A stretch of 64,000 bases of DNA from JAENVT01 sp963805445 (GTDB taxonomy: Bacteria; Actinomycetota; Acidimicrobiia; Acidimicrobiales; Ilumatobacteraceae): positions 186,001 to 250,000 of the forward strand of contig CAWDUI010000055.1 of NCBI GenBank assembly GCA_963805445.1. Reading direction: 5' to 3'. The translations under genes were made by a program, and so were the position numbers. Positions 47,105 through 56,589 of this stretch are shown piece by piece. Numbering within the stretch: the first letter of the stretch is position 1; every line of letters begins with the position of its first letter. The notes under the pieces were generated by a model, which was given only the letters and a program-made list of their open reading frames with translations, made no database searches and had not been told where the DNA came from.

Positions 47105-48084
47105 CGATCCTCCAATCTGCCCAGCGCGTACGTCTCGTAGTCGATCCCGAAATCCGCCATCAGATGCCGGCAGCGATCACTCCAGGCGAGCGCCTCGGGC
47201 GACGACATGCGGTGCACGACCTGGGTGATGCCACCGTCGTACACGCGATACTCGGCCCAGGTGCCCGGGAAGTCCTTCACGCAGCCGACCTCGATCGACG
47301 GGATGCCACACGACATCGCCCGCACCCGGTGGCGATGGGTGTGACCGGCCGTGTAGGCGACGATTCGGGACCGATGCGCCGCCACCTCGGCGAGGCCGTC
47401 GCTGCTGTCGGGGTCGAGGCCGAAGTACTCGTTGTGCCGTTGCCCCGTGATCCATTGCTGGTGGTGGCCCATCACGATCACCGGTGCGCCGGGCGCTGCC
47501 GCCTGGTCGTCGAGCCATTGCAGTTGCTGCGCAGAGATCGACCCCGTCGTGCGCTCGGGCAGCACGGTGTCGAGCAGGGCGATCGACACACCCGGGAGAT
47601 CGATCCACTCGTCGCCCGTGTACACGCGCTGCCCGCGGTATGCATCATGATTGCCGCGCACGACGTGCAGGCGATCGCCGAAGGCATCCCGATAGCACGA
47701 CTCGAACATCGCGAACTCTTCGTCGGTGCCGTCGTTGGTGAGATCGCCCTTCACGACCACCGCGGCGAGATCGGCAGCGGCCATCTCCTCGACCGCAGCA
47801 CGGTTCATGGTCTCGGGATGCGGGGGTTCGCCGGGTTCGACGCGCTGGATCGGCCCGCGCGGATCATCGTCGATCCGCCCGCACTCCGTTTCTCCGTGGT
47901 GCAGGTCGTTGACGGTGCCGATGCGACACAGCAGTGCGCCGGGTGGCCGCGCCAACGTACGCACCTCGTGACTGCCGAGGTGATGAACCGACTCGGGCTC
48001 CAGCCCGGTCAAGCGAATGACCGCGCCGCCCGGCGCTGCCGAGTGAGCCACGATCAGGTCATCGGCGACGGTCGTGATGTCCAC
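47080..48084 (-). CDS. Calcineurin-like metallophosphoesterase
   Basis: A 334-residue protein. The metal ligands are seen in VVVKGDLTNDG, VVRGNHDAYRG, VIVMGHHQQW and AYTAGHTHRHR, the standard GDxx/GNHD/GHxH series. The first D-x-H motif (GTVNDLHHGE) is present near residue 57. No signal peptide is found, so it is cytoplasmic. It probably hydrolyses a phosphodiester or monoester; the substrate is unknown. It follows the RDD protein after 18 bases. Confidence 0.85.
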   Translation of the reverse strand: MDITTVADDLIVAHSAAPGGAVIRLTGLEPESVHHLGSHEVRTLARPPGALLCRIGTVNDLHHGETECGRIDDDPRGPIQRVEPGEPPHPETMNRAAVEEMAAADLAAVVVKGDLTNDGTDEEFAMFESCYRDAFGDRLHVVRGNHDAYRGQRVYTGDEWIDLPGVSIALLDTVLPERTTGSISAQQLQWLDDQAAAPGAPVIVMGHHQQWITGQRHNEYFGLDPDSSDGLAEVAAHRSRIVAYTAGHTHRHRVRAMSCGIPSIEVGCVKDFPGTWAEYRVYDGGITQVVHRMSSPEALAWSDRCRHLMADFGIDYETYALGRLEDRCFNIPLR

Positions 48085-48102
48085 GGCGCCGAGAGTATCG
48101 GC

Positions 48103-48711
48103 TCAGGCCTTGATGACGACCGTCCCGGCGATCTTGTCGTGCCAGGTCTGGTTGCGCTTGTCCCACAGCATCCACAGATAGCCGAGGTAGCAGAAGAACC
48201 CGGAGAACACGTGGGCGAGCTGCCAACCGAGGGCGCGCCACGGACTGATCTGCTCGCCACGATCTGCGCTGACGACCCTGATACCAGTCGCCTTCATCCC
48301 CCACGACTGGTTACGACTGACCTTGCGGCAGAAGATGACGAGGTAGCCGATCGACGCGACCACGGCCAGCAGCACGGCGAGCGTGATCGTCGAGTTGTTC
48401 GGGACGTTGCACAGCCGAGGCTCGCCGTTGACAGTGCATCTGGCCACGTGGCGAGGCCCCGAGAAGATGGCGACGATCGCCGGGATCGAGAACACGAGGC
48501 CGATCAGGGCGTCGATGATCAAGGCACCCAAGCGGGCGCCGAAGCTGGCGTACTGCGGGCCGGCGTCGTACTGCTGCGGATACGCCTGCGGGTAGGCCTG
48601 ATAGCTGGGCAGCGGACCGGCACCCGGTGGAGGGGGAGGCGGGGGTGGCGGCGGCGGAGGCGGCGGGGGCGGGGGCGGCGCTCCGGGGGGCGGCCCGGGA
48701 AAGTCGGTCAT
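48103..48711 (-). CDS. RDD-family membrane protein with poly-proline N-terminus
   Basis: A 202-residue protein. Residues 5-30 are almost only proline (a run of about 18 Pro near residues 12-29), followed by Tyr/Gln/Pro repeats, a feature common in actinobacterial membrane proteins. RLGALIIDALIGLVFSIPAI, the SWGMKATGIRVV segment and WHDKIAGTVVIKA define the RDD domain with its Arg-Asp-Asp positions and three to four helices. The function may be ion transport. The G/C-only codons make this stretch prone to sequencing error. Confidence 0.85.
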   Translation of the reverse strand: MTDFPGPPPGAPPPPPPPPPPPPPPPPPPGAGPLPSYQAYPQAYPQQYDAGPQYASFGARLGALIIDALIGLVFSIPAIVAIFSGPRHVARCTVNGEPRLCNVPNNSTITLAVLLAVVASIGYLVIFCRKVSRNQSWGMKATGIRVVSADRGEQISPWRALGWQLAHVFSGFFCYLGYLWMLWDKRNQTWHDKIAGTVVIKA

Positions 48712-48752
48712 GGTGCAGGACTGTACCTGTGATCGACCTTGCCGTTGGGGGA

Positions 48753-48941
48753 CTAGCGGCGCGGGCGCTCGCGCCGCCGCGGCAACGGAGTCATCCACCA
48801 CCGATTGCTGAACCGCCACGCCGGCACGCGCACGACCGGTGAGGGGTCGATGCACACCGCCTTCGGCCACAACGCTTCGACCGCAGCAACGATGGCCGCA
48901 ACCTCCTCGTCGGTCGGCGCCGGTGAGATGTCGACCTTCAC
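48753..48941 (-). CDS. Acyl-CoA carboxylase epsilon-like subunit
   Basis: A 62-residue protein starting at GTG 48941 and overlapping the beta-subunit stop by four bases. TDEEVAAIVAAVEALWP is the acidic helix and WRFSNRWWMTPL the Trp-rich end of AccE/PccE epsilon subunits, which activate actinobacterial acetyl/propionyl-CoA carboxylases. The tail RRRERPRR is basic. Too short for many gene callers. Linked to the beta subunit by position. Confidence 0.8.
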   Translation of the reverse strand: MKVDISPAPTDEEVAAIVAAVEALWPKAVCIDPSPVVRVPAWRFSNRWWMTPLPRRRERPRR

Positions 48942-50491
48942 AGCGGCATGTTGCCGTGCTTGCGACGCGGCAGCTCCTCGCGCTTGGTGCGCAACATGCG
49001 CAACCCGGCGACGATCTTCTGGCGCGTCTCGGCGGGGTCGATCACGTCGTCGATGTAGCCGCGCTCGGCCGCGTTGTAGGGATTGGCGTACTTCTCGGTG
49101 TACTCGGCAACCAGCTCGGCGCGACGCGTGGCGGGATCGGCGGCTTGCTGCAACTCGCGCCGGTACACGATCTCGACCGCGCCCTGCGGTCCCATCACGG
49201 CCAGCTCGGCGGTGGGCCATGCGTAAGCGAGGTCGGCGCCGATCGACTTCGAGTTCATCACCACGTACGCCCCTCCGTAGGCCTTGCGGGTGATGATCTG
49301 GATGCGCGGAACGGTGGCCTCGCAATAGGCATACAACAACTTGGCGCCGTGGCGGATGATGCCGCCGTACTCCTGGTCGACACCGGGCAGGAAACCGGGC
49401 ACATCGACGAAGGTCAGCAACGGGATGTTGAACGCGTCGCACGTGCGCACGAAGCGGGCGGCCTTCTCGGAGCTCTCGATGTCGAGCACGCCGGCCAGCA
49501 TCAGTGGCTGGTTGCCGACGATCCCGACGGGATGTCCGTCGACACGGCTGAAGCCGCAGACGATGCTGCGCGCCCAGTGCGGGAAGTACTCGAAGAACTC
49601 GCCGTTGTCGACGACCTCGCGGATGACCGCCTTCATGTCGTACGGCTGGTTGGCGCTGGGTGGCAGCAGTTCGTTGAGCGCCGGGCACAGACGATCCGGG
49701 TCGTCTCCGGTGTCGACGTGCGGTGGTTCCTCGATGTTGTTCGACGGCAGGAAGCCGAGCAGGAAGCGCACGTCTTCCAGACACGACTTCTCGTCGGGCG
49801 ACACGAAGGTGGCCACGCCGCTCTTGGAGGCATGGCTCATGGCACCGCCCAGTTCCTCCAGCGTCACTTCTTCGCCCGTCACGGTCTTGACGACGTCGGG
49901 CCCGGTGATGAACATGTGGCTCGACTCGCGAACCATGAAGATGAAATCCGTCATCGCCGGGCTGTAGACCGCGCCGCCGGCGCACGGCCCGAGGATCACC
50001 GAGATCTGCGGCACGACCCCGCTCGACAACACGTTGCGGTAGAAGATGCCGCCGTAGCTCGCCAGCGACACCACACCCTCTTGGATGCGTGCTCCGGCAC
50101 CGTCGTTGAGCCCGACCACCGGCGCACCGACTTTCAGGGCGAGGTCCATCATCTTGTGGATCTTCTCGGCGAACACCTCGCCGAGCGCGCCGCCGAACAC
50201 GGTGAAGTCCTGGCTGAACACGAACACCTTGCGCCCCTCGACCGTGCCCCACCCGGTGACCACGCCATCGGTGTAGGGACGCTCTTCGAGCCCGGCGGCA
50301 TGGGCGCGATGCCGGGCCAGGAGGTCGAGCTCGTGGAAGCTGCCGGGATCGAGGAAGCAGTCGAGCCGCTCGCGAGCCAGCATCTTGCCCTTCTCGTGCT
50401 GGCGTTCGACCGAGCGGGGCGAACCGGCGTGGTACGCCTGCTCGCGGCGCTGTCGGAGTTCTTCGAGCTTGGCATCCATCGGGTTGCTCAT
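48938..50491 (-). CDS. Acyl-CoA (propionyl-CoA) carboxylase beta subunit
   Basis: A 517-residue carboxyltransferase of the AccD5/PccB type. GVVTGWGTVEGRKVFVFSQD, VVGLNDGAGARIQEGV, GPCAGGAVYSPAMTDF and YGGAYVVMNSKSIGADLAYAW are the acyl-CoA and carboxybiotin-binding motifs; the end is RRKHGNMPL as in mycobacterial AccD5. It moves CO2 from biotin to propionyl- or acetyl-CoA. The biotinylated alpha subunit is not in this window. Together with Ccr and methylmalonyl-CoA epimerase (59.7-61.5 kb) it suggests C3/C4 acyl-CoA carboxylation metabolism. Confidence 0.93.
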   Translation of the reverse strand: MSNPMDAKLEELRQRREQAYHAGSPRSVERQHEKGKMLARERLDCFLDPGSFHELDLLARHRAHAAGLEERPYTDGVVTGWGTVEGRKVFVFSQDFTVFGGALGEVFAEKIHKMMDLALKVGAPVVGLNDGAGARIQEGVVSLASYGGIFYRNVLSSGVVPQISVILGPCAGGAVYSPAMTDFIFMVRESSHMFITGPDVVKTVTGEEVTLEELGGAMSHASKSGVATFVSPDEKSCLEDVRFLLGFLPSNNIEEPPHVDTGDDPDRLCPALNELLPPSANQPYDMKAVIREVVDNGEFFEYFPHWARSIVCGFSRVDGHPVGIVGNQPLMLAGVLDIESSEKAARFVRTCDAFNIPLLTFVDVPGFLPGVDQEYGGIIRHGAKLLYAYCEATVPRIQIITRKAYGGAYVVMNSKSIGADLAYAWPTAELAVMGPQGAVEIVYRRELQQAADPATRRAELVAEYTEKYANPYNAAERGYIDDVIDPAETRQKIVAGLRMLRTKREELPRRKHGNMPL

Positions 50492-50515
50492 TGCCGACCA
50501 CGCTACTTCGGTGGC

Positions 50516-51151
50516 TCAGGCGATCTCGTAGACAACCGTGACCGACACGGCGAGGTCGTGCATCCCGGCCTCGACCGGCGTCGGGCCATCCGATGTGGCG
50601 AACAACTTCGAAGCCGACCGGGCAAACACCGGGCCGGGATGGCCGATCGCTCCCTCGCTGATCGAGATGACGGCGCCGACGGCGACGCCTGCAGCGGTGG
50701 CGTACTCTCCTGCTCGCTTCTTGGCGTTGTCGACCGCGGCGGCCCTCGCCGCGCCGATCGCCGCCTCCACATCGGCGACGGAGAACGAGATCCCTCCGAC
50801 CGTGATGTTCTCGCCGGCGGAGGCCGCCGCCACATCGATCAGGGGACCGGCCTGGGCGATCTGGCGAACGGTGACCGTGATGTTGTTCGACGCCTGATAA
50901 CCCGAGATTGCAACCCCCGAGGACTGGTACTGCGGATAGATCGACAGGCCCGACGTGGCAATGTCGTCGTCACTGATCCCGGCGGCCTTCAGCGCGGCGA
51001 TCAGCGCTGCCGCGCTGCTGTTGGCGTGGTTCAACGCATCGCTCGCGGTGCGGCCGGTCGCCTGCACGCCGAGGCTCAGCGAGGCAATGTCGGGCTTGAC
51101 GCTGACCTTGCCATCGCCGGTGACCGTGATCGACCGCTGCGGTGTGGCCAT
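50516..51151 (-). CDS. SIMPL-domain (DUF541) protein
   Basis: A 211-residue protein beginning RSITVTGDGKVSVKPDIASLSLGV, the usual SIMPL opening, with GYQASNNITVTVRQI and the C-terminal ADVEAAIGAARAAAVDNAKKRAGEYA helix. Members are often secreted, but no signal peptide is visible here. A role in oxidative stress or wall function has been proposed for relatives; nothing specific is visible. It is the first gene of the minus-strand run and is divergent from DNA ligase (56 bases). Confidence 0.85.
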   Translation of the reverse strand: MATPQRSITVTGDGKVSVKPDIASLSLGVQATGRTASDALNHANSSAAALIAALKAAGISDDDIATSGLSIYPQYQSSGVAISGYQASNNITVTVRQIAQAGPLIDVAAASAGENITVGGISFSVADVEAAIGAARAAAVDNAKKRAGEYATAAGVAVGAVISISEGAIGHPGPVFARSASKLFATSDGPTPVEAGMHDLAVSVTVVYEIA

Positions 51152-51207
51152 CGGCTCAAACTAGCGGCGAGATGCCCGGCTGTCGCGTGTCTGGCAAGCT
51201 GGAGCGG

Positions 51208-52317
51208 ATGTCGTTGCCCATCCAGCCCCCGTTGTCGCCGATGCTGTCGAAGGCGGCGGCCGACATCCCGGTCGGCGACGGATGGCACTACGAACCGAAG
51301 TGGGACGGCTTTCGCTGCATCGTGTTCCGTGATGGCGACCAGATCGAGCTCGCCAGCCGCAACGAGCGGCCGTTCACGCGGTACTTCCCCGAGCTGCTGG
51401 GGCCGTTGCTGGCATCGCTGCCTCAGCGATGCGTCGTCGACGGCGAGATCGTCGTGCCGGCCAACGACGATCGCGGACTCGACTTCGACGCGCTGCTGCA
51501 ACGCATCCACCCGGCGGAGTCACGCGTGCGACGGCTCGCCGCAGAGACGCCCGCATCGTTCGTCGTCTTCGACCTGCTCGCACTCGACGACGACTCGTTG
51601 CTCGATCGGCCCTTGGCGGATCGCCACCGCCTGCTGACCGAGCAATTGGCGAAGGCGGTCGCGCCGGTGTACCTGTGCCCGTCCACCACCGACGCTGCCG
51701 TCGCCCAGCGATGGTTCACCGAGTTCGAGGGCGCCGGCCTCGACGGCGTGATCGCCAAGCGGCTCAGCGACCCGTACACCCCCGACAAGCGCACCCTGAT
51801 CAAGGTCAAGCACCAGCGAACTGCCGACTGCGTGATCGCCGGCTACCGCGTCCACAAGGACGGCAACGGAGTCGGATCGTTGTTGCTCGGGTTGTACGAC
51901 GACGCCGGCGATCTGCACCACGTGGGCGTCGTGGCCTCGTTCACCGTCAAGCGCCGTGCCGAACTGCTGGCCGAGCTCGAGCCGCTGACCCATCACGCGC
52001 TGGAGAACCACCCGTGGCGTGACTGGGCGGAGTGGATGACACGTGCGGAAGACTCCGGCACGCGCATGCCCGGCGGGGGAAGCCGTTGGAACGCCGGCAA
52101 GGATCTCAGCTGGGTCCCGCTGCGGATCGAGCGTGTCGCCGAGGTCACGTTCGGGCAGTTGCAGGAGGGGCGCTTCCGCCACGGTTCACAGTTCGTGCGC
52201 TGGCGGCCCGACCGCACCCCCGAATCGTGCCGGTACGACCAGCTCGAGGTGGCCAGCCCCGTCGCGTTCGCCTCGGTCGTGGGCCGCGCGCCTACGGCGC
52301 AAGCGTCGTCGGAGTAG
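51208..52317 (+). CDS. ATP-dependent DNA ligase (LigC type)
   Basis: A 369-residue ligase from ATG 51208, with GGAG three bases before. The adenylation Lys31 is in EPKWDGFRCIVF (motif I), RNERPFTRYFPE is motif Ia/III region, CVVDGEIVVP motif III, DGVIAKRL motif IV and LIKVKHQRTADCVIAGYR motif V. The OB-fold domain follows. The size and lack of extra domains match mycobacterial LigC, a repair ligase with partners in base-excision or end-joining repair. Its end overlaps the CopC-CopD gene by 26 bases, tail to tail. Confidence 0.9.
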   Translation: MSLPIQPPLSPMLSKAAADIPVGDGWHYEPKWDGFRCIVFRDGDQIELASRNERPFTRYFPELLGPLLASLPQRCVVDGEIVVPANDDRGLDFDALLQRIHPAESRVRRLAAETPASFVVFDLLALDDDSLLDRPLADRHRLLTEQLAKAVAPVYLCPSTTDAAVAQRWFTEFEGAGLDGVIAKRLSDPYTPDKRTLIKVKHQRTADCVIAGYRVHKDGNGVGSLLLGLYDDAGDLHHVGVVASFTVKRRAELLAELEPLTHHALENHPWRDWAEWMTRAEDSGTRMPGGGSRWNAGKDLSWVPLRIERVAEVTFGQLQEGRFRHGSQFVRWRPDRTPESCRYDQLEVASPVAFASVVGRAPTAQASSE

Positions 52318-54100
52318 TCACCGGCGGCGCCAGCGTGCTGTCGGGAGTGGCGGTCGCACCATCGGTCAACAGCACCGTCTTCGAGCCGATCGGCGTGTTG
52401 CCGAAACGAACGGTCACGGTCCACACGCCGGGCGAGCCCAATGGCAGACCCTGCTCGATCGGCAAGACAGCGACACCAGCCGCAGTCAACGGCACGTTGA
52501 GACTGACACTGGGAACGGTTGCGCCGGCCGGAGGACTGAAGTCGACGGCGAGACCGGCGATCCCGGTCAACGGCTTGTCGACCTCGACGCGCACCGCGTT
52601 CGGCCCGATAACAGCACTGAACTTCACCGTCACATCGGCCGCGTCGTCGGTGATGTGCAGCGTTGCGGCCAACCCCTTGGTGTTGTCGGTGGTGGCCGCG
52701 ACCTTCGGCGGCGACAGCGAGAGCATCCACGCCGTGAGGGCCAACACCACCACGCCGCACATCGCCTCGATGCCGACGGCGCGGCGCAGCCTGACGGCGA
52801 GCTGACCGGTCATCGCATCGACTCTGGCAACACGCTCCTTGATGAACTGGCGCGCCGCGACCCCGAGGAAGACCATGGCCCCCACGGCGATGGATTTCAA
52901 GAACAGCACCCGGCCGTGACTGCTGGTGAAGATCTCACCCCAGTCGAGGCGGTACATCTGGATGAACCCGGTGAGGATCGTGAGCGCCAGGGCGGGCGTG
53001 GAGATCCGGGCGAAGCCACGGACCGCATGCACGAGATCCTCTTCGCCGGGGCCGGCCAGCACGACGCGGGCGAGCAGGATCAAACCACCGAGCCAGACGG
53101 CCATCGCCAGCGCGTGGGCGATGCCGGTGGCATAGCCGAGGAACGCCAACTGGCCACCGCTGCGGCTGAAGCCGAGCGTCGCCACCGCCAGCCCGGGAAG
53201 GGCGAGGGCCGGAAGTTGGGTGGCCGGATCGATGACGCGTTCGGGGCGCATCACCACCCATCCGGTGAGGAAGACGAACACCACTCGGGCAAGCGCCGCG
53301 ATGCCGGGCGTCGTGTCGGTGAGGCCACTCCAAGATGTCGGCGACAGCGAGCTCCCGATCCCCTCGCCGGAGATCATCGCGGCGACGCACGCTGCGTTGA
53401 ACCCGGCGACCAACAGCGTCAGCAGCCACGCCGACCGCAAGAAGCGCACCGTCAAGATGTACTCGACGCCTTCTGGCCAGGCGGTGGCGATCAGCACCAC
53501 GGCGCCGAACAGCGTGGCGACGCCGAGCGAGATCAGCAGCCGGGACAGACCGAGCGGACCACCGCTGCCGGAGTCGGGCGTACCCGTCGTGGTGCCGGTG
53601 CTCGTCGTCGGCGCCACCGTCGTCCCTGTGGCCGGGGTGGTGCCCTCAACAGGGGTCGTGACCGGCGGCGCCACCGTCGCGACCGTGTCGTTGGCCACCG
53701 TGAACAAGAACGTCGAGCTGCCACCGCCTTGGCCATCGGGTTGGCTGACCTGCCAGGCGACTGCGCATTCGCCCTTCGGCAGTGGATTCGGCACCGACAC
53801 GCTCAACGACACGCCGTCGAGACCGACCTGCGGGGTGCCGACGGCGATCGGCGATCCGTTGCACACGACATCGATGGTGTTGGTGGCACCCAGTGGACTG
53901 GCGAAGGTGAGCAACAGCGAGGGCGGTGACGTGTCGACCGTGCTGCCCGCATTCGGTGTCGACGAGACCAGCGAGTTGTCCGCCGCGTCGACATGGGCGA
54001 CACCGAACGCGGCGACTGCGACGATGCCCGCGAAAACGGTCAAGGCGAAGGCGGCGGGGGCGCGACGCACGGAGCGTCTGGGCGGGGAGATGCTGTTCAT
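52292..54100 (-). CDS. CopC-CopD fusion protein (copper-resistance family)
   Basis: A 602-residue membrane protein. After a signal peptide (FALTVFAGIVAVAAFGVAHVDA) a CopC-like beta domain follows (SLVSSTPNAGSTVDTSPPS), then a Thr/Pro linker at about residues 137-175, eight or so membrane helices of the CopD type (LLISLGVATLFGAVVLIA, GIAHALAMAVWLGGLILLA, SSHGRVLFLKSIAVGA) and a C-terminal extracellular beta domain. The Cu(II) ligands of CopC (N-terminal His and the His of DGH) are absent: the mature start is ADNS and the motif is PDGQ. Copper transport is therefore uncertain. Confidence 0.85.
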   Translation of the reverse strand: MNSISPPRRSVRRAPAAFALTVFAGIVAVAAFGVAHVDAADNSLVSSTPNAGSTVDTSPPSLLLTFASPLGATNTIDVVCNGSPIAVGTPQVGLDGVSLSVSVPNPLPKGECAVAWQVSQPDGQGGGSSTFLFTVANDTVATVAPPVTTPVEGTTPATGTTVAPTTSTGTTTGTPDSGSGGPLGLSRLLISLGVATLFGAVVLIATAWPEGVEYILTVRFLRSAWLLTLLVAGFNAACVAAMISGEGIGSSLSPTSWSGLTDTTPGIAALARVVFVFLTGWVVMRPERVIDPATQLPALALPGLAVATLGFSRSGGQLAFLGYATGIAHALAMAVWLGGLILLARVVLAGPGEEDLVHAVRGFARISTPALALTILTGFIQMYRLDWGEIFTSSHGRVLFLKSIAVGAMVFLGVAARQFIKERVARVDAMTGQLAVRLRRAVGIEAMCGVVVLALTAWMLSLSPPKVAATTDNTKGLAATLHITDDAADVTVKFSAVIGPNAVRVEVDKPLTGIAGLAVDFSPPAGATVPSVSLNVPLTAAGVAVLPIEQGLPLGSPGVWTVTVRFGNTPIGSKTVLLTDGATATPDSTLAPPVTTPTTLAP

Positions 54101-54190
54101 GCAGGTAGCTCAACGCTAGAGGATCGGCGTCAGCCGCCCACGCCACCCCACACCAGGCCAATGTCGCACCCCCTGGGTAGGCTCGCGTCG

Positions 54191-55915
54191 ATGGCCACCC
54201 AGTCGCTCTACCGCCGCTATCGCCCGCGCCGTTTCAGCGAAGTGCGCGGGCAAGAGCACGTCGTGCGCGCGTTGCGCAACGCCGTGATCAACCAGCGCGA
54301 AGGCCAGGCGTACATGTTCTCCGGTCCGCGCGGCACCGGCAAGACCACGTCGGCACGCATCCTCGCCAAAGTCCTCAACTGCGAGCGACCGGTCGACGGC
54401 GAGCCGTGCTGCGAGTGCGCCTCGTGCCTCGCGGTCGAACGCGGCACCAGTTACGACGTGCACGAGCTCGATGCCGCCAGCAACAACGGTGTCGACGCGA
54501 TGCGCGACCTCATCGAGAAGGCCTCGCTCGGCACCCCGGGGCGCCACAAGGTGTACATCCTCGACGAGGTGCACATGCTCTCGAAGGCAGCCGAGGCGGC
54601 GTTGCTGAAGACGTTGGAAGAGCCGCCGCCGCACGTCGTGTTCGTGCTCGCCACCACCGACCCGCAGAAGGTCAGCGAAACCATCCGCAGCCGCACGCAG
54701 CACCTGCAGTTCCACCTCCTGCCCATGGACGTGCTCGAGCAGCACATCCGATGGTTGGCAGGCGACGCCGGCATCGACATCACCGATGCCGCGGTCCAAT
54801 CCGTCCTTCGCCAAGGCGGCGGGTCGGCGCGCGACACCATCTCGGCGCTCGAACTGGTCGCGGCCGGCGGCGGTGACGCCCCCGAGGCCACACCGCTCGA
54901 CGAGTTCGTCGAGGCGTTCATCGAGCACGATCCGGGCCGGGCACTCGCCGTCGTCGCCCACGCCGTGCTGCAGGGCGGCGATCCGCGCACGCTCACCGAA
55001 GAGATCATCCGTCACCTCCGCGACTGCTTCCTCGCCCTGATGGCGCCCGAGTTGGTGCAGCTACCCGCCGAGCGCGAGGCGGAGGTGTCGTCGTTGGCCT
55101 CGCGGTTGGGTGCGGCCTCGATCGTCCGGGCGATGGAACGGCTGGGCGAGATGCTGGTGGAGATGCGCCACGCGCCGGATCCACGATTGCTGCTCGAGAT
55201 CGCTCTCGTGCAACTCACCCACGATGCGGCCGGAGCAGACCTGCACAGCCTGATGTCGCGGCTCGAGCGCCTCGAGCAGACCGTCGCCGCGGGCGCCACC
55301 GCCGCTGCGCCGGCGCGTGCTGTGCCCACCGATCCCAGCACCGGGCGTGCCACGATCGGTGGTCGCGCCCGGCGCGACCCCAGCGCGACCACGTCGAGCC
55401 CGTCCGGCACGGGCGCCGTGCCGTCCACCGAGCACCCCTCACAGCCGTCCGCTACGGAGCGGCCGGCGGCAGCTCCCCCGGCGGCGGCCACCGCCGCGGC
55501 GATCGACGACAACAAGATCCCGGCGTTGTTCGAGACCCAGGTTCGCCCGGCATTGCGCGGCATGACCAAGGCCATCTACATGGGCGCCCACGTCGGTGCC
55601 ATGGCCGGCGGCGCCCTCGTCATCGGCTTCGCCGGTGAACCACATCGGGTGCACGCCGAGGAGTACCGAGCCGAGGTCGAAAAGGCGCTGGCCGCCGCGG
55701 CCGGCCGGCGCATTCCGCTGTCGCTGGTGGTCGATCAGGCGACCGCCGACCACGACGACAACGTCGTGCACCTGAAGCGCGCCGAGCCGGCGCAGGCCGA
55801 CGAAGACATCGACACCGGAGACCTGGTCGACGTGCCGCCCGACGCGATCGTGTCGCCGATCGATCGCCTCACCCAGGCCTTCCCCGGCTCCGAGATCATC
55901 GAGGAGCGCCCCTGA
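54191..55915 (+). CDS. dnaX: DNA polymerase III subunit gamma/tau
   Basis: A 574-residue clamp-loader subunit from ATG 54191. YRRYRPRRFSEVRGQEHVVRAL, the Walker A GPRGTGKTTSARILAK, a four-Cys zinc module (CCECASC), Walker B LDEVHML and the SRC-like sensor TIRSRTQHLQFHL are present; domain III follows, then an Ala/Thr/Pro-rich linker (about residues 370-435) and a tau-like C-terminus. No programmed frameshift signal (A-run) was seen. An SRP RNA often lies before dnaX but is not seen in the 90 bases upstream. The stop overlaps the recR start. Confidence 0.95.
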   Translation: MATQSLYRRYRPRRFSEVRGQEHVVRALRNAVINQREGQAYMFSGPRGTGKTTSARILAKVLNCERPVDGEPCCECASCLAVERGTSYDVHELDAASNNGVDAMRDLIEKASLGTPGRHKVYILDEVHMLSKAAEAALLKTLEEPPPHVVFVLATTDPQKVSETIRSRTQHLQFHLLPMDVLEQHIRWLAGDAGIDITDAAVQSVLRQGGGSARDTISALELVAAGGGDAPEATPLDEFVEAFIEHDPGRALAVVAHAVLQGGDPRTLTEEIIRHLRDCFLALMAPELVQLPAEREAEVSSLASRLGAASIVRAMERLGEMLVEMRHAPDPRLLLEIALVQLTHDAAGADLHSLMSRLERLEQTVAAGATAAAPARAVPTDPSTGRATIGGRARRDPSATTSSPSGTGAVPSTEHPSQPSATERPAAAPPAAATAAAIDDNKIPALFETQVRPALRGMTKAIYMGAHVGAMAGGALVIGFAGEPHRVHAEEYRAEVEKALAAAAGRRIPLSLVVDQATADHDDNVVHLKRAEPAQADEDIDTGDLVDVPPDAIVSPIDRLTQAFPGSEIIEERP

Positions 55916-56523
55916 TGGCCGCCGTCTACACGCAACCGGTGCAAGCGTTGATCGACGAGCTCGGTCGCATGCCCGGCATCGGTCCGAAGTCTGCGCAGCG
56001 CATCGCCTTCCATCTCCTCAAGTTGCCCACCGACGACGTCACCCGGCTGGCGATGTCGATCACCGACGCCAAGGCGCGAGTGCGCTTCTGCGTGCGCTGC
56101 TGGAACTTCGCCGACGGCGAGCTGTGCCCCATCTGCCTCGACGACCAACGTGACTCGACCATGCTGTGCGTCGTCGAGGAGTCGCGCGACATCGTCTCGA
56201 TCGAGAAGACCGGCGAGTTCCGTGGTCGCTATCACGTGCTGCTCGGGGCGATGAGCCCGCTCGACGGGATCGGGCCCGAGCAACTGAAGATGAAAGAGCT
56301 GTTCGCCCGGCTCGAGCCGGAGGGCGTGCAGGAAGTGATCGTGTGCACCAACCCCAACACCGAGGGCGAGGTCACCGCGCTGTACCTGGCGAGGATGTTG
56401 CGCCCGTTCGGCATACGCGTCACACGCATCGCCAGCGGCCTGCCCGTGGGTGGCGACCTGGAATACGCCGACGAACTGACGCTCGGCCGGGCGCTCGAGG
56501 GCCGCCGCGAGCTCACCGCCTGA
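55915..56523 (+). CDS. recR: Recombination mediator protein RecR
   Basis: A 202-residue protein. ALIDELGRMPGIGPKSAQRIAFHLL is the helix-hairpin-helix, CVRCWNFADGELCPIC the four-Cys zinc finger, and LCVVEESRDIVSIEKTGEF...VIVCTNPNTEGEVTALYLA the Toprim domain. It helps RecF/RecO load RecA at gaps. It begins on the last base of the dnaX stop codon; the ybaB gene that normally lies between the two is missing. Confidence 0.95.
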   Translation: MAAVYTQPVQALIDELGRMPGIGPKSAQRIAFHLLKLPTDDVTRLAMSITDAKARVRFCVRCWNFADGELCPICLDDQRDSTMLCVVEESRDIVSIEKTGEFRGRYHVLLGAMSPLDGIGPEQLKMKELFARLEPEGVQEVIVCTNPNTEGEVTALYLARMLRPFGIRVTRIASGLPVGGDLEYADELTLGRALEGRRELTA

Positions 56524-56589
56524 GCCCGGCGGGAGCAACGTGAGTGAGGTCCCAGATCCGCAGTTCGGCGCGGGCCGTCTTCGTTGATC

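Noticed and set aside
48839..51637. 932-codon plus-strand frame
   Set aside because: Runs antisense to the carboxylase beta subunit and the SIMPL gene, both of which have clear family motifs, then reads the ligase gene in the wrong frame.
54101..54190. SRP (4.5S) RNA upstream of dnaX
   Set aside because: The conserved SRP core (GGAAGCAG-like loop) is not present in the 90-base gap.
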